From positions 59,163,964 through 59,227,963 of the forward strand of contig NC_134015.1 in the NCBI RefSeq assembly GCF_040712315.1: a stretch of 64,000 nucleotides of DNA. The letters run 5' to 3'. The notes below the pieces were generated by a model that saw only the letters and a program-made list of their open reading frames with translations, was not told the DNA's origin and made no database searches. Position 1 is the stretch's first letter; every line of letters starts with the position of its first letter. This DNA comes from Castanea sativa. Lineage: Eukaryota; Streptophyta; Magnoliopsida; Fagales; Fagaceae. A program made the position numbers and the translations under genes. Shown in pieces: positions 1 to 12,549 of this stretch.

Positions 1-689
1 CAACATTTTTTAAGCCAAAAGGCATTACATAGTAATGGTAATTCCCAGTAAGGGTTCAAAAAGCTATCTTCTCTTGGTCAGGGAGGGCTAAAGGTATTTT
101 GTGATACCCCTAGAAGGCATCTAGAAAAATCATCTGAAGATGCCCAACGGTCGAATCCACTAGTTGATCAATCTGAGGTACGAAGAAAGGATCCATTGGA
201 CATGATTTATTTAGATCCGTGAAATCAACACACACTCGCCACTTCCCGTTCTTATTTTTTAACCATCACAGTATTAGCTAGCCATTTAGGGTAAAAAGCT
301 TCCTTAATTGCCCCTGCTTGCTTAAGTTTGATCACCTCTTCCTTAACTGACTAGGCGTGCTCCTTTGAAGAGCTCCAAGTGGTTGCTTTTTTGGTACAGC
401 TCTAAGATTCACATCCAAATGACAGCATATAAAGTTTGGGTTGACTCTTGGTGCCTTATAAGCACTTCAGGCAAAAACATCCATGTTATCATTCAAAAGC
501 CTATCAACTTCTCTTTTTCAGCGGGGGTAGTTGAGCCCCCACCTGAAAATACCTATCTCCATCTGATCCAATCATCACTTTGTCTAACTCCTCACAAAGC
601 AAACCCTGCTACTCAATCCCGAGGTCTCCCTCGGGGTTCATTAATTTCTATGGGGCCTTTTTTGATGCAGAAGAAGCCTTATCCAATGA

Positions 690-1110
690 TTGTTGTCTGA
701 TAGCAGCCACTAGGCATTGTTTGGCAATTGTTTGACTTCCAACAAGCTCCCTAACTCGGCCCTCAGTGGGTATTTGACCTTTAGGTTCAAGGTAGATGAT
801 ATCACTCCCAGTAAATGTAACTAGGGCCTTGCCAAAATAGCTGTATAAGGGGAATAAGCTTCAACTACAATAAAGTTTACTTGCACAACTTCATTCCCTG
901 CCTGCACAGGTAGCTTAATCATTGCTCAAGGAATCACAGTTCTCCCATCAAATCCGACCAAAGGGGAGTCATACCCATTCAGATCCTCGGGCTTGAGGTT
1001 TAGTCCCTTATACAATTCTGGATACATTATCTCAGCTCCACCTCCCTAATCTATTAGGACTCTCTTCACATCATATCCCCCAATTCGCAGGGTCACAGCT
1101 AGGGCATCGT
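690..1110 (-). pseudogene. gypsy aspartyl protease remnant
   Basis: The minus-strand translation shows a retropepsin-like pattern. A hydrophobic stretch ending in L-I-D-stop-G-G-G-A-E stands where the catalytic D-x-G-x-A motif belongs. It is followed downstream by an I-L-A-R-P segment typical of the end of the plant gypsy protease. The stop is a TAG (plus-strand positions 1046-1048) exactly in the active-site loop, so this copy cannot make an active protease without readthrough. The related copy near 32.9 kb has TAG at the same codon. In life this enzyme would process the Gag-Pol polyprotein. Confidence 0.7.
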
Positions 1111-1759
1111 CATGAGGTTTTAGAGTCCTAACCATATCTTCCTCAAAAAAGCCCAATGTTGGTAATGCTTCAAGCCTAACCTTCTTAGATTCTCAAATTT
1201 GCTCCTCGAGCTTTGGCTTCGATGCCACTAACATGACGCCTGAAAGTGAACCCACAACACAGCTAGGAGTGGTAAAAATCACATTGATTGTTCCGAGAGG
1301 TGGCCTAAAGGTTTAGTCCCTTATACAACTTCCCTTTGATACCCTGCTTCGGTCTTACTTGCTTGCCCTAAAGGTTGGTGCATGAATTGCTTCAGCTTCT
1401 CGACTTTCACCAATTGATCCAAATGATCACGCAAAGTTCTGCAATCCTCAATTGTGTGTCCTCTATCCTAATGATACTAGCAGTAAAGACTTTGATTATG
1501 CTTGGATGGATCTCCTCCCATCTTATTAGGCCATTTGAAATAAGGCTCATTCTTGATCTTCTCAAGGATCTGATATACTTACTCCTTAAACACCGAATTT
1601 ACTACTTGTGCATTAGCCCTTAAGGATTGATTATCAAACTCTCTCCTGGATTAGCTATGATTGTACCTCTCTGGCTGAGTATCTCTTCTTTTAGAGGGGG
1701 GGGGAGGGAGGAAGACTTTGGTTTTTCCCTTTCCTTGGGTTTAATCCTCCTCAACCAGC

Positions 1760-2523
1760 TTATGCTCATCTATACAATCCATGAGCTGACACATATTTAG
1801 GCGGTTTCATAGTCAAGGTTTTTCTCAAGTCTTGTTTTGTTGTGAGCCCAACCTTAAAGGCCTTGATGGCTACATCCTCAAAATCCCCATCAATTTCGTA
1901 AATTGTTTCCTAGTATCTGTCAGAGTAGGTTTTGAGTTTCTCCCCATCTCTCATCATTATGGACAACAAAGAGTCTAAAGGCTTGGGGACCTTGCTATAC
2001 GTCATAAACCTAGCTCCGAAGGCCCTTGTCAACTCTTCATAGGAACCTATAGAACCCTCTCCTAGCCCATTAAACAATCTCATGGCAACAGGTCTAAGGT
2101 TAAAGGAAAGACCTTACACATGAGAGCCTTATTCCTTGAATGAATGGCCATCCATTGATTAAAATGACTCACATGCTCCACGAGATCAGTCCTCCCATTG
2201 TAAATAATAAAAGTGGGCTGGGTGAAACGATGAGGGAGCTTGGCCCTTTCAATTCTTCGCATGAAGGGTGACTTAGCAATTTGGCATACAACTTTGCTCA
2301 TTGCATCATTTCCCATGCTCTTAGGGAATGAGCTATCTTCGTGCCTTTTACTATGTCTCTCCACCCTATCCAAGCGTGAAGATGCAGAGAAAGATTCACT
2401 AGGGGGAGTCTTGGACCTCGGTCTATAACTACTATCTTCAAATCCTGAACTTGATGGGGGTGTCCAATTTCCCCTATTGTGCGCCCTATGACGCAATTTT
2501 TTGCATAGATTATCAATCTCCAA
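1760..2523 (-). pseudogene. gypsy gag (retrotransposon gag domain) remnant
   Basis: The minus ORF 2523-2080 (147 aa) begins with a charged, Ser/Pro-rich region. It continues into the plant retrotransposon gag core: a Pro-rich stretch, then a segment reading VEHVSHFNQWMAIHSRNKAL, the conserved start of the domain. After the stop at 2080, recognisable gag continues in another frame towards 1800 (a patch with MTYSKVPKPLDSL). The gene is therefore split by at least one frameshift. Gag would form the cytoplasmic particle that packages the element RNA. It lies directly inside the LTR and primer site, as expected for the 5' gene. Confidence 0.8.
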
Positions 2524-2774
2524 CCTGAGATTTTGTGTGTCTTGTTTATGGGAAACATGAGTTCCATTCCTTGAGTGGCTCCTACTAGTATGTCATATGT
2601 GTTACGTTTTCACCCTAACAGTTGGAGTTCGATCATGCTCTTGATCTCTCCTTTGTTCTAGACTGATAAAGTGGTCCACACGCTATGGGCCAACATATTC
2701 CTCTATACTTTGTCTGGAGTTAGCCATAACTTGGGAGAAGTGAATTGTAGATGTTTCCCACAGACAGCACCAAT

Positions 2775-3461
2775 TGTTAATGCTCAAAAAATACAGGTCC
2801 AAGCCCACTTAGTCAGTGGTACCTTGTCCTTTCAATCAAGCCTAAACAATAGAATTTGTTGAGAGAGTGAAAAACAAGTCCAAGTACAATACTACACTAA
2901 GCCTAAGCTTAAGGCTGAAGAGCCCAAATTGAGGTGATTTAATCAACAATTGAGGATAAAGTCCTCATCGGGCAAGTCTGAGGATCAACTCCTTGTATAT
3001 AAATTCAGTTCAAGTTTTACACAAGGCTATTCACAGTTCTATTTCCTATTCTAATGATTCTTAAAATTTTCATCCCTTTTCCATGCATTCCAGCCCTCCA
3101 CATGTATGTCTTAGGGCACTTCATAGGATACTTGTCCCATCAAGACTCTGCTGAAGTTGGTAGAAAGGGCTACTAGCTGTGAAGTTACTGTTCAGGGTCA
3201 TTTCCACATTAATACAATTGATAAGGTTGTTGTAAGGCATTGAATATGGAGGTGGGAGATATGTCCTTCAAGAAAATTCCTCCCACCATCCCTGCCCTTG
3301 TTGTTATCTTTTCTCCTCCCTTCAGGTCTTCACAAGATATTGATTGTCCTGATTCTCTTGCTCTCCTCGGGTGGGTGTCCTCGGGGCTTACTTACCCATC
3401 TGGGTCTTGGATTAGGCTTGTTAATCCCCGGCCTAGAACTCTTCAGTCCTTGGACTCCACA
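2775..3461 (-). repeat. gypsy LTR (5' LTR of the minus-strand element)
   Basis: A 687-bp segment read on the minus strand starts TGTGGAGTCC and ends TTAACA, giving the canonical TG...CA. It is followed inward by TTGGTGCTGTCTGTGGG, a primer-binding-like motif. The same LTR is found in pieces at 24207-24668 and 45381-45735. The outer boundary is fixed by comparison: the sequence from 3464 matches 14187 onward, which lacks the LTR. It lacks a short G-rich/T-rich stretch that the two other LTR copies carry after the conserved CATCCCTTTT. Confidence 0.85.
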
Positions 3462-3815
3462 TAGCAACAATATTCAAAAAACCATGCTATAATAAGTTTA
3501 GCAAGCTTGTCAACATTCTACATATGATTACACATTTACCTTTAAAAAAATTGTATTAGAAATCTTTAACAAGATTGACTATGCAATCTCACATCTTTAA
3601 CCGACAGGCACACAAAGGAACCATAAATCACAACAATGTCAATTTTTTTAATATTACAAAAAAGAGTTTTCAATTTTACCTGGTGGAGGCCAAACGCAAG
3701 TATTGCCAAATGGAGAGGATGGAAGGAGTTCTTTCCATTGACTCTCTCCCATACACTAGTCAACATATCCGAAAACTATACAATGGTTTAGACATAATCT
3801 GAAAATGACATATTA
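3462..3815. other. Segment of the ancestral P450 duplication unit
   Basis: Non-coding. The first ~90 bp match 14187-14280, and the last ~75 bp (from about 3740) match 20761-20835 upstream of P450 gene 2. It is thus a remnant of the upstream flank that was duplicated with the P450 genes. In the gene 2 copy these two pieces are now separated by about 6.5 kb. No gene is seen. Confidence 0.6.
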
Positions 3816-3823
3816 CTTGTAAA

Positions 3824-6517
3824 TAGGGGTGCAATCGGTTCGATTTCGGTCTGTTTTCTAAGTGTTGGCCAACCAAAACTGAAATTTTTGGTGTGTGAAA
3901 TTCTCAACCAAAACTGATCGAAGTAATTGGAAATCAATTGGTTTCGGTTGGATTTCGGTTTCGGTCGGTTCAGGTGGGTTCTTTCGATTTCCTTATCATT
4001 TATTTTCTTAGAAAGCAAACAAAGAAAAATAATAAACAAACCCAGAATATAAAAAAGAGAGAGAGGAAATTGAAAAAATAAACAAACCCAGAATATAAAA
4101 AACCAAGCACATGGGACAATCACAAATTCAAAACCCACTATTATTTTAACTTCTACAATCATCTAAACCGTTCCAAATGCCCCCAGAAAACAAGCATATA
4201 CGCAAAGATCTGATCTGAGATCCAATCTTTTCAAAAAACAAACAAAACCCAGAAACATAATCCGATTCCACATACCAATTCAATATCAAAAAACAATAAA
4301 GCTTTGATCTTTTTTAACAATTAGAAATTCAATATAGAAACCAAAAAAAAAAAAAAAAAAACCAAATTGAAACCAAAGTTTCTTTGATATAAACAGATCG
4401 GCATGTGGAGGCTGGCGTAGGAAGGCCGTCATGTGGAGGCGGCATGTGGAGCAATGAGAGAAGAGGAGGGCTGAACAGTGAACTTTGAAGAGTGGAGGCT
4501 GTGAGAACTGAGAATGAAAGTGGGCTATGGGTAGGGTTGTTAACTTTTTTTTTTATAGTTAAATTAGATTAAGTAGATATCTAATTAGTAATTAGCTTAA
4601 TTATACTTATTCTAAAAATAAAATGAATACATGGAAAAGGGGAAAGGGCCAGATCTATTCCTATAATTCATTGATTCCTATCAAACAAGAAAGGGCCAGA
4701 TTCTATGAAAAAAAAAAGGGCCAGATCATATAAAAGAAAAAAAAAAGGCCCAAAAGGTTTTTTTTTTTTTTTTTTTTAATGAAAAGGCCAAACATGTATG
4801 GCAAGCCCAAATATGTATAGGAGGCTTGATGCCCAAATATTATATATTATATATTTTATGTAATATATATTATAATATGTTCAGTCCGGTTTCGATCGGT
4901 TTGTTGTATTAAAACCGAAAACCAAAATCAAATTGAAATTTTCGGTTTTTAAAAATTAAAAACCAAAACCGAACCGAAATTTTTGCAACAGTTAAGTGCC
5001 CGTTTGTTTCAACGTTTTGAGCCCAAAAAGCACGTTTTGAAAAAAGCCAGCCCTTTATGTGCGTTTGGTTCAGCACAAAACGCAATTTTTTGGAAAAAGT
5101 TGCGTTTTATATTTGTAAAGAAACGCGCATCTGCAAAATGGAGCTCAGAGCTCCAGTTGCAAAACGCGCACAATCACGTTTTCTTGGGTTTCTTTTTTTC
5201 CTAAATTGCCCATAGGTTCTTTGTACTCAAAAATCACAACGGTAACAACAGATTCTTGATCTTTTCTCTCAAACATCTCTAAACTCAGTCTCAATCAAAC
5301 ATTCACAACAACTACATTCACAACAATCATTTCTCTTAAACATCTCTAAACTCAAGCATAATCAAAATACGAACTCAAAAACAAAATCTTAAAATTAATC
5401 AAATCATAACAATAAAAGCAAAAAAAAAAAAAAAGAGACAGTAGCGATCTGACCCACAGTGGAGCAATCAAGCAACCCACGGTGGAGCAAAAAAGAGACA
5501 ACGCCTGCCTGTGTCCTTCGATCAACGGTGGAGCATGCAATTGCTTGTTCTTAATTTCTCTATTTCTTATCATTGCTAGAGTCTTCAAGTAGAAATAGAA
5601 AAAGTAAAAGAAAGAGAGAGCAAGAGAAAGAAAGAGAGAGTTGGAGAAAGGGAAAGTGCATCCGGAATGCACTAGAAAAAGAAAAAGAAGAGTAATAGAT
5701 AGACATGGGAGCGGGGTAGGTGGGAGTGGGGTAGGTGTGTGGTGGAGTAAAAACCAAGAGAAAAAAAAAAACATATGGATGTACTAAAAGATAAGTGGGT
5801 ACTATTTGTGACATTTAATAAAAGATAGGTGTGTAATATTTAATAGGTGTGTAATATTTAATAACTGTGATGTTATAGAGTATGCGGTAGAGCAAAAATT
5901 GTGAGTACTAGAACAATTCATTTAAAAGATAAGTGTTAATAAAATTTTATTTTACAAAGATTAATTTTAAATTAGTAGTGTAAAAATATTGTGACATTTT
6001 ATTATATTTCTAAACTTTTTAAGTTAGTACTATTTTTTTTTCTAAAAAAATATAGTACTATTGACAGAATATTTTTATAACAATTTCATAATAAACTTTA
6101 AATAGTAAGTTGTTATTAGTTCTCATCTAGACCTACTAGTGGCATTTTTTTTCCTACCATTAACAACTTGTTATATAGACTTTATTGTGAAATTTTTGTG
6201 AAAATATTGTGTCCATAACTTGCATTAAAAGAAGTAATTAAAACAAAGAATTCTCTTTATATAGACATTGTTCTTTTTAGTAATTTACCCCTCAAACTGC
6301 AACTTTTATAAGTGCTAGCCAAACACTCAGTTTTTTCAAAAAACACTTTTTAACAACTTTTACCAAACATTCAACTTTTTAAAAAACCACTTTTTCATTA
6401 TGCACTTTTTGAAAACTCCACTTTTTCATTATTCACTTTTTCAAAAAGCCCAACCAAACTCACCCTAAGTTAGTTTCGGCCAGTTTTTTCGGTTCGTGAG
6501 TTTTATGCACACCCCTA
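3824..6517. mobile_element. Non-autonomous hAT-type transposon, 2.7 kb
   Basis: The ends are TAGGGGTG and CACCCCTA, a perfect inverted terminal octamer. The element is flanked by a perfect 8-bp direct repeat CTTGTAAA (3816-3823 and 6518-6525), the target-site length of hAT elements. P450 gene 3 keeps the matching uninterrupted site (ATTACTTGTGAAGAG near 47260), so the insertion post-dates the duplication. The subterminal regions are rich in CGGTT/AACCG motifs. I see no transposase ORF, so mobility would need enzyme supplied in trans. About half of its length is a nested element at 4996-6465. Its right end lies 275 bp before the ATG of P450 gene 1. Confidence 0.9.
4996..6465. mobile_element. 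Nested PIF/Harbinger (Tourist-like) element
   Basis: Left end GTGCCCGTTTGTTT; right end, read inward on the other strand, GGGTGAGTTTGGTTGGGC. These are the GTTTGG-type termini of Tourist/PIF-Harbinger elements. A 3-bp TAA flanks both ends (4993-4995 and 6466-6468). Subterminal sequence is full of runs of the type CAAAAAGTG/CACTTTTT on both sides. No transposase is visible; the minus-strand ORFs at 5352-5814 are low-complexity Phe/Ser/Leu-rich readings of purine tracts. The inverted terminal match is imperfect, hence only moderate confidence in the superfamily. Confidence 0.6.
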
Positions 6518-6525
6518 CTTGTAAA

Positions 6526-6792
6526 GAGAAAGTCCCCAATTAGTAACAAAGTCATATATATTATCCTCATCCTTAATATGTTAATTAATTACTAAATTGT
6601 TTATAATATCATCGTGATTTGATCCCACCATTCTAGCAATAATTCAGTACTTTCATTCATATTGGACTTGGTGTACTTGAAGCCCACAAAACTCAATTCA
6701 ACAAATCCACATTCATCACTAATTAAAAGTTGAAACATTGAGGACAACCATCTAATTCTAAACTTCCCAAAAGTTTCCTTCAGAAAGAGAAA
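6526..6792 (+). promoter_or_regulatory. Proximal upstream region of P450 gene 1
   Basis: This 267-bp region is nearly identical to 47262-47535 before gene 3 and is partly kept before gene 2. It contains a TATATATT box at about 6555-6562, roughly 230 bp before the ATG, conserved in gene 3 but absent in gene 2. The stretch AGTTTCCTTCAGAAAGAGAAA directly precedes the ATG in the family. The hAT element ends at its upstream border, so any more distal regulatory sequence has been pushed 2.7 kb away. The transcription start is not known; the TATA assignment is an inference from position and conservation. Confidence 0.5.
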
Positions 6793-9253
6793 ATGGGTGC
6801 TGTTGAAATCCTTGTAATCAGTCTTACAAGCTCCCTGTGCCTGTACTTTCTCTTAACTCTCATCCGGGGCCTTCACAAACTATGGTGGACTCCAATTCAC
6901 GTGAAGAATCAATTGAGTTCACAGGGAATCAAAGGTCCTTCCTACAGATTCTTCCATGGAAGCACCAAAGAAATTATCAACATGAAAAAAGAAGCCATGA
7001 GCAGGCCAATGAATTTATCACATGACATATTTTCCACAATTCTGCCTCATGTTCACTCATGGGTTGACAAATACGGTAAATAAATCTTTCAAAGTGATTT
7101 AGTCAATTTTAGTAAATTTAGCCATTTTTAATTTTGTTGCCTTTTATTCTTTGGTACAGGTAATAATTATCTTCAATGGTTTGGCCATAAAGCTCAACTA
7201 GTTGTTACTGAACCAGAGCTAATCAAAGAGATAATGAACAATAGAGACAACGCTTATCCAAAGTCAGAGATCCCACACTATACGAAGAAGCTCTTAGGAG
7301 ATGGGCTTGCGACTTCTGAAGGTGGAAAATGGGCAAAGATGCGGAAACTTGCTAATTCTGCCTTTCATGCAGAGAGCCTCAAAGTAATCTCTTACTCTTA
7401 GTCTTACCATTTAGAATTAGCACCATTAATATTGCAATTATTAACCTAGAAAAATATGTTTAATTGATTTTTATTTTATGAAATAAAAAACTAAATCTTC
7501 TATCAATTTTATTATAAAAATTTTACAAACTAGAGAGTCTATTAACATAATTCATGTCACATCAACAATATACATGTAACAAATAAATTTCTTATTACTT
7601 TTTGTGTGACTTAAAATTGACACATCTATTTGTAAAGCTAACAGTAAAATTTATAATATCTTTATTATCACTACCCTATTTTAAATGAACTAAACCCAAT
7701 AACAAATTAGCATATTATATTATTGACAAAAGTCTATCCAAAAAGCATAGATATACAATCTTGGAAATTGTCAAGAGCCTTGTGTAGTTGTAGTTCAATC
7801 AATACTTTTTAATATTTCTAACCGAGATATCAACCAATGGTTCAAATTCCTGCCCAGCAATTATTCTAAATTGTTAGAAGGAATTCACTTTTGCAGAATA
7901 TGATTCCATCAATGATCAGTAGCATTGAGGTGATGCTAGAAAGATGGAAACATCATGAAGGTAAAGAGATTGAGGTATATGAAGAATTTAGGCTATTGAC
8001 ATCAGAAGTGATTTCAAGGACAGCTTTTGGGAGCAATTACTTAGAAGGGAAGAACATTTTTCAGATGTTGATGAAATTGGCCTTGATAGCAGCCAGAAAT
8101 GCTTTTAAACTTAGGTTTCCTGGCATCAGGTAAAGTCCTTTTAGTTAAACCAACAATTGGGGAACATAGAACTACTCTCCATTTAATATCCTCATGTCCT
8201 AATAGCATTCCAAAATGTGACCGACTCTAACTAGTATGTTGACGATCATAGCTAACCTCAAAATTTTGAAATTAATGCTTATTGTTGTTATTGTACCATT
8301 GGTCGATGTTGTCCTAATATCATTTGTCCATTTTTACAGTAAAATTTATAAAACTAATGATGATATTGAATCGGAGGAGCTCGTAAAAGGAATACACAAC
8401 GCTATATTAGAGATAATAAAGAAGAGAGAAGAGAAGGTAATGACTGGAGAGGGTAACAGCATTGGGGGTGATTTTCTTCAACTACTTGTAGAGGCTCATC
8501 ATGATGCCAATGCTAGCCTAAAGATTTCAATAGAAGATTTGGTGGACGAGTGCAAAACATTTTACGTTGCTGGTCAAGAAACCACTAGTACTTTGCTTGC
8601 GTGGACTATATTTCTTCTAGCAATCCACATAGATTGGCAAGAAAAAGCAAGAAAGGAGGTGCTCAATTTATTTGGCCAACAAAATCCAAACCCGGATGGA
8701 ATCACAAAACTCAAGACTGTAAGAATGTCTCAAACTCAAATCAATTACTAGTGTAAATGACAGACCATTTAACTCAATTGCAATTCTTAAATTCTTAATT
8801 TTTCTGACATTGTTTCCCATGCAGATGGGTATGATCATCAATGAGTCTCTAAGGTTATATCCACCCGCAATTGCAATAACAAGAAAAGTTGAAAGGGAAG
8901 TTAGACTAGGGAAGCTCACTCTTCCGGCTAATTTATTATTGTACATCCCAACTCTTGCGCCTCACCATAACCCCAAAATATGGGGAGAAGATGTGCATCT
9001 TTTTAAACCACAGAGATTCTCAGAAGGTATTGCCAAGGCTACTAACAATAACATAGCTGCTTTTTTTCCCTTTGGAATAGGGCCTCGAACTTGTGTGGGG
9101 TTGAACTTTGCGATAACTGAAGCAAAGATTACTCTTTCCATGATTCTACAACGCTATGCCTTCACCCTTTCCCCAGCCTATGTCCACTCACCATTTCAGC
9201 TTCTTACCATTCGCCCACAACATGGAGTTCAAGTGATGCTACACTCATTGTAA
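6793..9253 (+). CDS. Cytochrome P450, CYP72 clan (CYP749A-like), gene 1
   Basis: Five exons: 6793-7075, 7160-7383, 7897-8129, 8340-8718, 8825-9253, all with GT-AG introns, giving 515 aa. Residues ~5-25 form the N-terminal ER membrane anchor, followed by a basic WW segment and the GIKGPSYRFFHG hinge. Haem-thiolate monooxygenase signatures are intact: I-helix AGQETT (324-329), ExxR as ESLR (380-383), PQRF (435-438, usually PERF), and haem loop FPFGIGPRTCVG with ligand Cys463. P450s of this kind oxidise small hydrophobic metabolites on the cytosolic face of the ER with a reductase partner; the substrate is unknown. Family placement rests on recognised end-to-end similarity to CYP749A proteins. 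Genes 2 and 3 share every exon length. An hAT element sits 275 bp upstream. Confidence 0.93.
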
Positions 9254-10124
9254 AGACTAGAACTGGCAGTAAAATGTGCACAGAATATCCAGACACCAAT
9301 GCCTTGGGATGTATACTGTAGCCTTTTTATTTCAGTTGTTTCTGAGCTTAATTGGGATTTGGTAGCTTGGAGATAAGTATAAATCAATGTGCTACACAAA
9401 AAGTTAATGAACATTGAATTAATAGAATCAGTAGAGACATTGAAGACAGGGGTGACCAATATGAAGATTATGTTGATCATTAGTTAGTGTAACGTAATGG
9501 CATTTGGAGACTTTTCAGGTATCTCAAGACATAATACGATCTGGACTGTTGGTCGCCTGTCTTAATTAAAGTCATGACTATTGTCTTATATGCTTGTGCT
9601 TAATTTTAGTTTACTATGACCTTGTTTTGATCTTGATTACATCATTAGTGATCATCTAATATTACGCGGAATGAAGACATTAGCGGCACTGATTGGTTGA
9701 ATACTTAGCTTAACAACCTCATAGACTATGATGGCTGATACATGCCAATAGGTATGTAAAAGTTGCTTCATTACGAATTTGCGCATACACACACACACAC
9801 AAGAATATAGTAGTTTCTTTTTATAGTATGTTTAATGAAGAAGGTTTGCTGGGATTTAGCCACACAAAAAAAAAAAAAAAAAAAAGGCTTGCTAGGAAGT
9901 AAGGTCTCAAGTTAAAAGAAGAGGGACTTTTTTTTTTTTTTTCAACGGGGGAGGACTAAATTTGAATCCTGGATATCTCCGTTGAAAATAACATGAGGTA
10001 TTAATTACTCTACAAGGCTCTTGGCTAGTAGAATGGAAGAACACTTTGGTGAGACCTCTCTCTCTCCTATGCACGAATAGTGAATTTTACCATGAATTTA
10101 GATATGGAATTATTATTATTATTA
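9254..10124 (+). other. Duplicated 3' flank of P450 gene 1
   Basis: Includes the likely 3' UTR. It is closely repeated after gene 2 (23403-24199) and gene 3 (50027-50890), including an (AC)n tract at ~9788-9801 and poly-A/poly-T tracts. No ORF is credible. The duplication unit therefore reaches about 0.85 kb beyond the stop codon. The Helitron at 10125 interrupts it inside an ATT repeat. Confidence 0.75.
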
Positions 10125-12491
10125 CTAGTCGCTAACCCGTGCGATGCACGAAAAAATTAAAATAAAAAAAAGATCATCAAGCACTGTCATTTCCACCTTC
10201 ATGTATTTATACTGAATTGATATTAGTTGCATTGAAAACTACAAATAAAATATAAAATAAAATACTAATTGTACAAATAAAAACCCATAAACCTTTTTCT
10301 TTTCTTTCTAAACTAAAAATAGTACCAACCCAAAATAAGGGAATCATTGATTCCATAACATCCAAATTATGAGCAGCACAGAAACATTGAATCAAAGGAC
10401 ACTAAGAAAAGTGTCAAGTGGACTCTGCATTAAAATCACAATTACTTGTAGTTTCTTGAATAAACAATCACTTTGAATCATTATGCAAAAGAGGAGGGAC
10501 ATAAAAACTTGATAAGTCTCAAAGATGAAGTTCCTCGGATATATTTCAGCATCAATGTCCAAGTTCAGCCCTATGTATAGCAAGCATTAGCAAAGTATCC
10601 ACGACCTTCCTCCTTTAGAATTCAAAAAGCTACTCCAAAGAAAAATTGTTAAACAATGGTATACCACCCTACACATGTATTTACTTTCTTAAAAAAAAAA
10701 AATTAAGAGAGGAGAAGAAGCATAAGACAGCAAAAAGAAATAAAATCTAACTTATATAATTGAATAGTTAAGTCATTAAATTTGTTTGAATCATTAAAAT
10801 TCACCTTCATATTTACCCTAGAAGACCACATGCGAAGGATCTACCAATATCAAAGATAATTATTCACCAAAAAGAACAATAACTCAAGGAACTATAGATT
10901 GGAGAGGGGAAAAAGTAGGAGACTATTATGCTACAATGAATATAAACAAAAATCACGTACTAAAAACATGCAATTATATAAAACACAACCTCCAACGCAT
11001 GCTTAAATATTGCAAGAGGCACATAACCCCATTTTTGTATCCTATCATCTCATGAGAAAAATATTAACAAATGTAAATGTAACCAAGCCTAAACCAACAA
11101 ATTCTAGCCCAATATTAATGATAGGCTATGAACTGAAAAACGCAAGATGAAGATAGGTGTTTTACATTTTCAAACAGGAGAACATGTATGCACAAAAGCC
11201 TAGATTCAAATAAAAAATGAAAAAAAAAAAAAACAATTAACCAAAGTAAAAGCCTAGATTCCCAAAAGATGCTCATCAAAATTGTAGAAACCATTGGCAA
11301 CTTAGGGCCCTACATCATTCAAATTAAAAAACCCAAAATTGTCCCCACATAGAAAGACTAAACATGGTCACAAAATACAAACTCATAAACAATTTCATCT
11401 AGAATAAGGAATTATTTTTTTTTCAATTTCAACTGACAAATTAAACAACAAAACTATATTAGATGAAGGAAAAGAACTGAAACAAAAACATGCAAAGAGA
11501 CTACCTAGATGTTCATGGCCTTATTGCTGGACTTAAGTTGGCTTCCTGCACAGAGAAGTTTCTAAAATTTTCACACTATTCCATTACCGTAAATTTCCCA
11601 AATTCAACACACTATTTTAACTTCAAAATTTATGCATTAAGCCCCCAATAACTTGCTCACAATATATCAAAATTCTTTCATTAAACCAAATCATACCTTT
11701 TGGTAAAGTACATACACAGTAGTACATTCTTTTGGTGCTAATTAAAAACAACATATAAAATAAAAATTAATAAAAAAAAAGGAGAAAAAAAATTCAAATA
11801 CAGCAATTAAATTAAGCTTATTACCAATAAATAAATAAATCAATAAAGCAAAAATAGTATGTAACCCTATCTTCATCATGTACAACCACAAAAATGAAAA
11901 AATAAATAAAGCAAGTACATGCAATGAATAGATAGATGGCCTTTATATTTTATTTTTTGTCTAATACATTTATCGCTTTATGGTAATTCAATTTTTATAT
12001 AAAATAAAATGACATTCCAGATGATCAATGTTAGATTTCTAAAACATAAACACAATTTAACATCTACCTCTCAAAATTGAATAGAACCGAAAATTAGAAT
12101 GCTTAACACATCAAAACACACATATACACATAACCAAAAAAAAACAAAAACAAAAACAAAAAACCAATAGATCCTTTATTCAAGAACCTCAAAAATGTAC
12201 AATTTTCCAAAAGCAAAAGCACATAGACCTGCATAAGTACATGTCTACATAAATATCACAATCAACATGTATATATGTCGTAAGAACAAAGAGCATATTT
12301 GTTAAGGTTCTAATTGTCAAGCCAAACAATCCCAAGTTTACTGCCAAGATACGTGTCATAGGAATAGGAGGAGATTGACATTTTAGAACAAATTCATTGA
12401 AATTGTAGCCTCTCTCACTTGCAAGCAATTGGCTGCCTACATCTAATAAATTATTTTGTAAATTTTTTGGATGTCTTTGCCAAATTGTAAC

Positions 12492-12549
<58 letters not shown>

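Larger units (their letters stand above)
1..2774 (-). mobile_element. Ty3/gypsy retrotransposon internal region (partial, degraded)
   Basis: Minus-strand internal part of a gypsy-type LTR element, cut by the left window edge. Read from right to left it holds a primer-binding-like site next to the LTR at 2775, gag (about 2523 to 1760), aspartyl protease (about 1100 to 690), and the start of reverse transcriptase near the window edge. Positions 1-1188 are closely repeated at about 31909-33021, where RT, RNase H and integrase follow, so this is the same family as the 24-45 kb element. Long plus-strand ORFs here are shadows. All coding parts are broken by stops and frameshifts. Confidence 0.88.

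Noticed and set aside
365..700. 111-aa plus-strand ORF
   Set aside because: Antisense shadow of the minus-strand gypsy pol region.
3788..4162. 124-aa minus-strand ORF
   Set aside because: Starts outside the hAT element and runs through its terminal and subterminal repeats; no recognisable domain.
5352..5814. Two minus-strand ORFs (140 and 84 aa) with hydrophobic Phe/Leu/Ser content
   Set aside because: Translation of purine-rich low-complexity DNA in a non-coding transposon; no family resemblance.
8668..8946. 92-aa minus-strand ORF recurring in all three P450 genes (also 22817 and 49441)
   Set aside because: It spans the exon 4/intron 4/exon 5 boundary of the P450 on the opposite strand; conservation is explained by the P450 coding sequence.
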